Shown: in pieces, positions 56,209 to 64,000 of the stretch
Layout of the letters: each line of letters starts with the position of its first letter
How positions within the stretch are numbered: the first letter of the stretch is position 1
Assembly: GCF_000835495.1 (NCBI RefSeq)
Contig: NW_015622542.1
Span: 1,386,485 to 1,450,484 of the forward strand
Direction: 5' to 3'
From: Cladophialophora immunda
Lineage: Eukaryota > Ascomycota > Eurotiomycetes > Chaetothyriales > Herpotrichiellaceae
Length of the DNA stretch: 64,000 bases
Made by a program: the position numbers and the translations under genes
The notes under the pieces: generated by a model
Told to the model about the DNA's origin: nothing
Seen by the model: only the letters and a program-made list of their open reading frames with translations
Database searches by the model: none

Positions 56209-56841
56209 TCAGGCGTCAATAAACCGTGTCTTGACGGTAAGCTTGGGGGCCGGGCATGGACAATAAATGACGGCAGTGTTCCTCACCTTCAGTGGCATGC
56301 TGCTTACGAAGAAAGAACATCTCCCCAGTTTCTTGCACTTCTCACTCAACTTCTTCAGATCAAACATCTCGCCTATTGGCATCTCGCCTATTGGCATCTC
56401 CCAGCCCGCCAATAGCCACTCGCGCAGTATGAATCTCTTGTCGACGTGTGGACCGACCGGGGGACTTCGTTCGAAGGAAGGAGCATCGCCCGCAACTGCA
56501 GCGAGAAAGAAACATCCTGGACCGTTCTTGAGATGTCCCCAACCATACGCCTTTGGAATGAACGAGGCAACCACTTCATGCATGGATTTGAGCGACTCGT
56601 ACTCCCCTTCGCACAGGTGCTTTCCGGGATAATCATTCGGTACGACCTGTAGTACATCATCAACTTTGGGGTACCTGGTACGGCTTGTAATCCTGACCTT
56701 TATGAAGTACGGCCTTGTTGACCCCTCTGGTAATTGGGCGATCATTTTCACGGACGTAGTCAGAGAACACACAGAAAATAGTAGGGCACGGAATCGAGCG
56801 CGTAACACTGCAGAAGGGACTGTTGAAGATTCGAACTTCAA
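56209..56841 (-). pseudogene. Damaged ketosamine-3-kinase-like fragment
   Basis: A single open frame of 210 codons holds a recognisable middle segment: GEYESLKSMHEVVASFIPKA then YGWGHLKNGPGCFFLA, which matches the N-lobe of fungal fructosamine/ketosamine kinases (phosphate transfer to glycated lysines). After FFLA the expected EF and the catalytic lobe with HGD and DPE motifs are missing, and the frame continues into unrelated sequence ending in CPCPAPKL. A 15-bp tandem duplication (56371-56400) duplicates GEMPI. The N-terminus is also not family-like. I conclude that it is a truncated relic; short introns might rescue a little more, but the kinase core is absent from the following 0.6 kb. 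Confidence 0.5.
56371..56400. repeat. 15-bp tandem duplication
   Basis: GCCTATTGGCATCTC occurs twice back to back inside the kinase-like fragment, adding five codons in frame. Confidence 0.9.
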
Positions 56842-57038
56842 TTGATTCTGCTCCGTGACTGTCTCTCTGTGTCACGCCTCCGCTGGGCATGTCGCCCAAC
56901 TCGCCAAAACCTCTGTCTCTGTCTCGCTCCATGCCACTAGCTCAGCCTTGCCCAGCCTTACTCCCTCTGTATGAGACAGCTCTTGTACCCCAGCACAATA
57001 CCAATACATTTCACTTGAGGCATTGCGCCCTTGCTCCT

Positions 57039-58167
57039 CTAGCCCTTGTGGCTATGATCATATAGCCCATTGCTGCTCTGACCAACTGGCTTTTGAGGCC
57101 TGGTCTCTTCTGCCGTACCAGGCTCCGACCTTCTAGCCTCTGACCATCGAGCCCCTGACCATCGAGCCTCTGCGGCTTTGGTCTCTTCTGCCGTACTAGG
57201 CCCCGACAAGCATCGTTGTCGAACTGGAGCTGGAGGCGGCTTGGGCGTGTACCTTTGTGGCAACACAAGGGGTGGGTTGCGAAGGGCTGGCGTGGGCAGG
57301 GGCTCCGTTCCGTATTTTCGATGGATTGCTGACTTTTCGAACATTCCGTTTGCTGATTGTCCCCGGCTCGAACTTTCGGTCTCATGCCTCTGCAAGGAAT
57401 TGTTCCCAACCACTGTTGTCCAAAACTCTTTGTGCTCGACGTTGAAGCCTGTTCGTTCGGAGGCTTCTCTGTTCAGCACAGCATCAGTGTTGGGCTCTGC
57501 CAGATGATGTACAGGTCTCGGATGGAGAACGAAACTCGAAATTAGAGCCGTGAAGACATGTGCGCCTTACTGGTTGGCATCCCAGCCTGCCTTATTAGCC
57601 AAAACCCTGAGTTGATCATGATCTTGGGAATGAAAGGCTCGCCCTTGAAGAACGCCGGACTCAGAAGTGCCGCGAGGGTTAGGAGTAGGCAGTATTCTTG
57701 GTTGGGAAACTGCGATTACTGTTAAACTAATATGATAGCCAGAAAAGTGTAATGAATGGAGTTAGTGATGGCCTACCTGGACCAGTGCTGCTCGACGAAG
57801 TTTTTCTTACGACTTTGGCCTTTGGTAATTCACCTGCTCTGTCCAATTCCTTAGCTTTGGAATCGTATGCTGTACGTGACTTCTTTGATTCAGTCCCTCG
57901 AGCCTTGTAAGAGTCATAATCTCTGCGTAACTCCGAGCCCTCTTTGAAGATACCATTGGCATCCACCTGATTTTGGTACCTAGAGGAAGCAGACATCTTC
58001 AGAGTACCCGCAGTATCAGACATAATGCCAGAAAGTGGACTTCGCGAAGCCCGGCCGCCATTATGAAGACTTTCGTGTCTTCTGGCCGCGCCATAGCGTG
58101 CTCTCGCCTTGTGAAGTGTGCTCGTGTACCACGGGGCACGACGTGATTGGTTAGAATCTACCCGCAA
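57039..58167 (-). CDS. Hypothetical low-complexity protein, 5' end uncertain
   Basis: Three exons (57777 to about 58167, 57571-57709, 57039-57534) join with closing phases and long stop-free reading: KVVRKTSSSSTGP, then VSQPRILPTPNPRG and LRVLANKAGWDAN, then EHKEFWTTVVGNN. The total is about 340 residues, polar, rich in Arg, Ser and Pro, with no signal peptide or domain. Near the C-terminus two 15-bp tandem units (57141-57170) encode WSGAR/WSEAR-type repeats, and a related segment recurs as PSTAEETKAAE and PGTAEETRPQK. No ATG opens the first exon at 58167, so an upstream exon probably exists between 58168 and 58330, where another stop-free segment (PLSQYVPELLVDAGHETG) is readable. Not recognised; it may be a cluster-flanking orphan gene. 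Confidence 0.55.
57141..57170. repeat. 15-bp tandem repeat in hypothetical gene
   Basis: Two near-identical 15-mers (TGACCATCGAGCCCC and TGACCATCGAGCCTC) lie in frame and encode 5-residue repeats. A longer near-copy (GGTCTCTTCTGCCGTAC) flanks the array at about 57102 and 57179. Confidence 0.8.
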
Positions 58168-59094
58168 AACGAGGCGTCGGCTTCGTATCTGAAGTTGACA
58201 AGGGGGTTGCCAGTGATTGGCACTGCATCTTGACCTTGTCCTGTTTCATGTCCCGCGTCGACCAAGAGCTCCGGCACATATTGACTCAGTGGGAGATTCG
58301 AATGGCGTAGTTGAGCATTTCATCTCTCCTAAGCTCAAGGGGGGAATTCTGTCAGGCTATAATGATATCCTTCGTCGTAGGGACAGCTAGTGAGCGCTGC
58401 TGCTGAACTCGAAATACAATCTCTGTTCTCGGCCGAAGTCTTGTCATTACGGTTCCGAATGAGCCGTCTATCCTCGTGCGCTGGGCGCTCATGCGGCTGA
58501 CGCTGTGTAAACTGACGCCCGGTCAAACGGTGCAGTCTAGCAGGAGGCTTCCCATTGGAAGACAGCAGGGTTGGGCAGAGATATCCTCGGCTGGCGACCG
58601 GCAAGCGAGATAACAGGGGTATTCCAAAGACTTGGCACTAGGCAGACATAACTTGTCGTATGCTGCGTATTCGTCACACTCTCCTCCCATATCGAAAAGG
58701 TTGCTTAGTTGTATTCCTACATGTGGAATTGCTCTGTGACTCAATGGAGGAACATTGTGAATTCTACGTGGGTCCTGGGGACCGTCTGACTATACAAGTA
58801 TCTTCTAGTAGTTTACGAAGGCCTTCCAGGGACTAGCGTCACAGTCATTACATTGCCTTGGCAACCTCGTCAGTCACAGCTCCTCCTTATTTACACACGT
58901 GACTCGACTAACCTTCCTGACCAAGCCTTGAACCTCAGTTGCACTCGTCCCCACTACCATACACCTTCTGACTCCGGTTCCCAACTTGACAGATTAGTCT
59001 TTCCTATTGAAATCTGTCATTGACTCGCCTGTTGACTGCACAGTATCGTGAAGGAACCACGGCTGTGGCGGGTACAAAGAAACTTCAGATCATC
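58168..59094. other. Upstream space of hypothetical and F-box genes
   Basis: The 930 bases may hold one or more 5' exons of the minus-strand hypothetical gene (58180-58330 is stop-free in one frame) and the promoter of the F-box gene. No other gene is seen. Confidence 0.4.
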
Positions 59095-60586
59095 ATGACG
59101 TCTCGGGAATCTGGCTTACTGCTTAACCTTCCTCTGACCGTGGTTGCCAACATTCTTGGTCACCTAGACACTTTCGAGGAGCTTCGACATGCGGTTCTGA
59201 GTAATCGAATCTTTCATAACGCATTGAGAGAAAACTTCCATACGACTGCGTCGAAGATCATCACTCGTCATATCCCGGAACTGACAATGCCATATGCTCT
59301 CTGCTTACTAGAGACCACCCATACCGTGCCAGAAGGTGAGACTGCAGTCAGTCGAATTTTGCAGCAGCTAGCACGCCGCGTTGGCAGTCAATCGGAGACC
59401 AGATCGGCAGTTCATACTTTGTCCCTACCCGAGTATCATTTTCTCGAAAGGACTTACAAAGCAGTTCACGACCTCACAGCGCTTTTCAAGGATAAAACGA
59501 TTCCCCGGCTGACAAAATGCCTTGGAATTCAGCGTTCCAACAAGATTACGACTCGCGAGCAGTTGCATGTCGAGAGAGCGTTCTTTCGATACCAAATCAT
59601 GTGCACATTGTTCTGTAGAAAAGAAGGCAGCCTGGCCCTTGCGGATCAATCAGACAGCCAGTTTTTCAATGAATTCTCTCCTTGGGTAAATGAGCAGTTA
59701 ATCTGCGTATATATCTTTCTGGAACGATCTGTTGCCGAAGGTATGCATCTAATGACCTGGTGTCCTGGATACTAACTCTTCACAACTGCAGCTTTCGAAG
59801 ATCTTGCTGCTCATGACGTCGAATGGGGAGAGCTCCCGGTCGATTGGGACGAGGATGCAGATCAGTCACCGCCCATTCAAGAAATGGTATGGTTTGAATT
59901 TCATCTTGTGAGGCCTTCGCATTGACAATCGACTGATGGTACATCATTGATAGCTCACCAACGGCCTGCCCTTTCTCCGTGCAGTTGCTGGCTCGAAGTC
60001 TTACGAAGAGAGGATAACGGTAATGCGGCTTGAGGATTGTGTTGGCATAGCCTCTGATCGATGGCCATCTGCGTTGAGATATCTCGCTGTCAACCAAGAC
60101 GGCGACGACGACGAGTTACTAGGGTGCTACGATGAACTCACACCCCGGCAGGAGGCCCTACATTTAGCGGAGCGATATCCATTATTTGAAAAAGGGCGAG
60201 ACTCATCGGATTTGGGTCCATCAATCACTTGGTTGGAAGCTCACTGGGGACAGTCTCTTCTTACGAGTGTCTTCAACACCGACGATTGGAATTTGTGGCT
60301 TTGCGGATATGTTATGTGGGACTTCGACGATGCCTCAATGCTGTATCTACGGGACAAGTGCGATGAGTTACGACTCCAGCCACGAGATCAGTATCGACCA
60401 CGAGATGCGTGGGAAGGTAAGGATATCGAGCGCTCAGAGCGCCAAAGAACAGACATCTACTTCGCTGGTGGGCGTGGATACTGGCCGCAGTATGGTCCCG
60501 ATTTCAGTAAGATTCGAGGGCTCGACGTGGAAAAACAGGGGGAACTTACGAAGAAGTGGCGTCTTCAGGGAATTCTAGATGCCTAA
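59095..60586 (+). CDS. F-box protein
   Basis: Three exons (59095-59740, 59792-59886, 59954-60586) give 457 residues with consistent phases. The F-box lies at about 7-50: LLNLPLTVVANILGHLDTFEELRHAVLSN, with the usual Leu-Pro start and hydrophobic spacing. The rest is a fungal-specific helical region (LERTYKAVHDLTALF, ERAFFRYQIMCTLFCR) ending in a Trp- and Asp-rich segment (WGQSLLTSVFNTDDWNLW). F-box proteins recruit substrates to SCF ubiquitin ligases through Skp1; the substrate domain here is of unknown type. The ATG at 59095 puts the F-box near the N-terminus; an in-frame Met at 59020 is possible. It is not obviously tied to the metabolic cluster. Confidence 0.8.
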
Positions 60587-61318
60587 AACACAGAATTTCC
60601 AGCATCGGGGCCCGTTTCTGACAGAGGAGCAGCACGTGGTAGGCATCAAATTGGTTCCATCACATCTTCGCCCACCCACGTCATTGGTTCAACTCCCAGG
60701 ACAAAGACTTCAGACAATGATAGTTCAAAAGACAGTTTCAATGATATAGCCACTTCATACGCCCCGGCCCTACACTGCTCTCGCGCACTGGATAGTCTGT
60801 AAACTATTGCCATGTTGACATGATAGCCCCCAGCCGCGAACTGAGTCGTCAAATGCTTCGCTCGTTCCCCGTCTCGCGTTTCAAGGTTCCATGGGGTAAA
60901 ATGCGTGGAGGAGGGTCAAAACTTCTCGACAACCGAATAAACAAAAACATCAGCCCGAGGCTTGCCTGGAACCCTTGCTTAACGCAGCTACTGTCGCCCG
61001 CTTATGAGAGGGAGCACACCACGACGAGGTCTGGCGTAATGGAGTGGTGCTGGACTGCGAGTCTCTCGTCCTTTCTATCATGAACATTGCGGTCCAACAA
61101 ACGGGGTCATTGTCCAACCCACCGTAACAGGGATTGAGGAGCACTAAACCCCCTACTGACGGCTTATGAGTCTCCCGGCGCTGCTCACTTCCCTTCACAG
61201 CCTCATGGAGACAGGAACACAAAAAGTGATAGGTACTGACAGAAAATCTTAAACTCCCGGTAGTGGGGGCAGACCATGACACGGGGGACGCCTTCTGATA
61301 TTCGCCTGTCCTTCTCTT
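60587..61318. other. Convergent 3' spacer
   Basis: The 730 bases between the convergent F-box and transporter genes hold no supportable gene. Confidence 0.45.
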
Positions 61319-63396
61319 TTACTCAATCTTTGCAGCAATTCTGTTGGTGATATGCTTCTCCAACTTCGGTACGAAGCAAGCCGCAATAAGTGCCAGGACT
61401 CCAAAGGGGATACTGGTATACCAAACGTATTTGAAAGCGTCGGAATAGCCCCATCTGACGCCTATCACAGCTGCCTGGAGAACTTTGGCCGTAACACCAG
61501 GTACACTGGTCGCGTTCTGCGGCGTCGCAAGGTATACGCCTGCAAAGGTTGCGCCCTCAGAGGCTGGAAGTCCGGCTGCGATAGCAAATTCCGCGACCCT
61601 CGTCGGCAGCGTGGTTTTGAGTTTGTTCTCAAGGACGTTAAAGTAGATGGCATAGCCGATGCTGCCAGTCGCTGTCCGGATCGCCAGTGAGAGCGCAACA
61701 CAAGTTGCGAGCAGTGAATCGGGACACGCCATCATGGCGAGGGTGGCTGATGGAGTGATAACGCCTCCCACTCCAATGCAGCCAATTGCAGCAAGGGTAA
61801 CCGCAACTGCGGCATTATCTGGCCTTGCGATGGAGAACGCACCTTGGAATGCAGCTGTGACTTTCAGCATGAAAACGCCTCTCAAGGGGCGAAATGAAGA
61901 TATCTTACTCATTAGGACAACATAGAATATCATCAATTCCCGGGTCCAGCGTCCTGCCCTGGGGAGAATTAGATTGCCGGAGACTGCCCCTGTGACGACA
62001 CCAAAGGAAGCGATCAGGCCCTTAATACCTGCCTGGACTGGATCAGGGTCCCAAACGCCAGCCCATTCAGTAGGGAGGAGGTTGAGCAGAGCAGCGAAGT
62101 TCATGCCTAGCGGCCAAGTTATTAGGCACGGCAGCATTAAAACATGAATGGGTCGAGAATACCTGCGACTGTTGCGATGAGATACCCAACAGTGACGAGC
62201 TTTTGTCCTTTGAAGAGTGCACCAGGGACCATTGGGAATCGAGCAAACTTCCACTCCCATACAACAAAAGCAGCGATTAAAAGCACGCCAATAATAAGCG
62301 GGCAGATGACACGGGCGCTTTTCCAGGGGTAGCTGTAGCCTCCAGCCTCGAGAGCGACAAGACTACCACTGATAAGCTTTGGCCCTCGGACGGAAAATGA
62401 GATGGAACTTACAGAAGAACCAATCCTGCAAAGGACGTGAAAAGGCCAAGATAGTCGATTTTCGTTAAGAGTTGTCTCAAATCCTTGGTGTGGGCTCGGG
62501 TCTGTGACCTGGGGAAGTAGGTGAACAACAGGGCAACGAAGCTCATCGCGTTCCAGATGCTTTTGGTCATGATTGTCAGCTTCAGGGGCAGATGGCCATA
62601 TATCACATCTAATGGTAACTTACAAACATATCCAAAGCCCCCAGCGCCAGCTGACGTCTCTAGCCAATAACTGCGATTCCATGACATAGGGGTAGAATGG
62701 AACAGTCATGATTGTCAACAGGGCCACATAGACAGGACGGCGTTTCACGGGCACAAGTTCAGACGTGCTAAGAAGTAGTTTCGTCAGTACTCCTTCCTTG
62801 ACACTTTCTCAGAGAAACCTACCCAGCCAGCGCGGTCATTTCCCCAATGGCGGCACCAACACCACAAATCGACATCGCGACAATGCCCACGCTGAACGAG
62901 TGTGCCAATGCCATGATGAGGCAGCCAACCAGCAGCGCAACGTTTCCGGCAAGACACACGTAGCGGCGACCTATCATATCTTGGAAATATCCACACATTG
63001 GGATCACGGCGGCAGCGGATAAACCGTACGTGACCGGCAGCCATCCCGCAGCAACTGTGCCGCTCAGGTCGGCCGATATGTAGCTCAAGGGCCCACCGAT
63101 AAAGTAGGCGGGAATTTGAGAGCCTATTTTGAAAGGTGTTAATATCTCGAGGTGTTCATTTTAAGCCCCTCTGTGTCTCGATACTGACCTGTATACAGCC
63201 AAATGAGGAAGAAAACAGCAATGCGCTGCTTCCAGTTCCAGTCAACCTTGCCATCGGAATCGTCACCTTTCACGGCGTTCTTGTTTTGAATGTCGACGGC
63301 GAGGATGGCGTCAGGGTCCGTATCAACGAGCTCCAGCTCCAGCTTGCTCCCGACTTCCCTCACCTCCGCAGCTTCGGGGTCGAGTTTGTGGTCCAT
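61319..63396 (-). CDS. MFS exporter, TRI12/siderophore type
   Basis: At least five exons. Exon 1 (63189-63396) encodes an acidic cytosolic N-terminus and the start of span 1 (IAVFFLIWLYTG). Exon 2 starts at 63123 (SQIPAYFIGGPLSYISADLSG) and carries the MFS loop motif as DMIGRRYVCLAGN. Later exons encode TSELVPVKRRPVY, WRWGLWIC and a 62 kb loop exon. The last exon (61319 to about 62100) holds the C-terminal spans (WGYSDAFKYVWYTSIPFGVLALIAACF) and an EKHITNRIAAKIE tail. The total is about 580-600 residues with 12-14 spans, as in the trichothecene-pump/siderophore-transporter group (DHA2 type) of plasma-membrane exporters. It could export the product of the nearby cluster, but two unrelated genes intervene. 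Exact inner splice sites were not all settled. Confidence 0.85.
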
Positions 63397-64000
63397 TTTA
63401 TTTTGAATGACTCTGCAAAGAATGTTGTAGAGAGCAGCGGTCCACTAGAAGATACCGCACTGACCTGTCTTATGCTTAGAAATGGGTGCTTGAAGGGAAG
63501 GAGTTTTTCTGAATGTAAATACTTACGCCCCAGTTCCCCGGACCTCGGACCCCATACTACCCCAGTATAGTAGTAGCAGCCCACCCGAGGCTGGCCAGCC
63601 GAGGGACTGGATGGACATCTTCTGCCAGTTTAGCAATACCAAGTTCACAGTCTGAGCCCAGATCTCACCAGTCTACTGTTGGAAGATGTTGTTCAGGAAT
63701 TTTTGGTTGTATGAAGTTTCTCCGTCCAGGATGGTTAGTCGTTTGTATGAGAAGGATCTCAATTCTCAGTTTGACCTCTAAGAAGCAGCGATGCCAGGAC
63801 TGCAGTCAGCAATCATTACTGCAGTCAGTCGGTGGTCACTCGGTCACCCGTGAATGGAGCGATCTGATTAGTGAAACTAAATCTATTATAGACCTTAAGC
63901 ATTTCTCTATATCTGAGGCGGCTTCCCCATGGGGTTATTGCGGAGTAGCCGTACCGTCCGGGGACGTCGATATCCGAGGCAGGGCGCAGGTGTCGCCAAG
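63397..64000. other. Right end of window, no gene seen
   Basis: This is the upstream region of the MFS gene up to the window edge. A plus-strand frame at 63136-63570 overlaps the transporter antisense and is a shadow. Short GCAGTCAG-type repeats occur near 63800-63825. Confidence 0.4.

Noticed and set aside
61319..63396. Inclusion of the MFS exporter in the metabolic cluster
   Set aside because: An F-box gene, a hypothetical gene and a kinase relic intervene over about 5.5 kb, so membership is possible but unsupported without expression data.
1..64000. CRISPR array, prophage or bacterial operon
   Set aside because: No regularly spaced direct repeats of CRISPR type; spliced eukaryotic genes occur throughout.

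Overview
The window is nuclear DNA of a filamentous ascomycete (Pezizomycotina). The evidence is genes with short introns (about 40-160 nt) carrying GT..AG ends and CTAAC/CTAAT-like branch points, plus fungal-specific families: a Mis12/Mtw1 kinetochore subunit, a HET-C/TinC protein, a Zn2Cys6 regulator, and GPI-anchored cupredoxin and multicopper oxidase. The order cannot be fixed from sequence alone. I joined exons by hand; for most genes every intron phase closes, which supports the models.

Left part (1-31.6 kb): housekeeping and secreted-protein genes in roomy intergenic DNA. In order: a GPI-type cupredoxin (-), a BED-finger/AT-hook protein (-), Mtw1/Mis12 (+), a four-span membrane protein (+), a 5 kb stretch without a convincing gene, a GH43 glycosidase (-), a large GPI-type multicopper oxidase (+), a secreted precursor with eight regularly spaced Lys-Arg sites (-), an aldehyde dehydrogenase (+), a mismatch-specific uracil/thymine-DNA glycosylase (+) and a HET-C/TinC protein with a Gly/Tyr/Arg-rich tail (+).

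Middle part (32.3-55.9 kb): a dense block of thirteen small-molecule genes with no polyketide synthase, peptide synthetase, terpene cyclase or prenyltransferase. It holds a DUF3237 protein, two paralogous P450s, a salicylate-hydroxylase-type FAD monooxygenase, a phenol-hydroxylase-type FAD monooxygenase, two short-chain dehydrogenases, a VOC/extradiol-type protein, four SnoaL-like genes (one with two domains) and a Zn2Cys6 regulator. The content suggests hydroxylation, dehydrogenation, isomerisation or cyclisation and perhaps ring cleavage of a substrate made elsewhere or taken up. I read it as an undescribed tailoring or catabolic cluster; substrate and product are unknown.

Right part (56-64 kb): a damaged ketosamine-kinase-like fragment, a low-complexity hypothetical gene with 5-residue tandem repeats, an F-box protein and a TRI12-type MFS exporter that could serve the cluster but lies about 5.5 kb beyond it.
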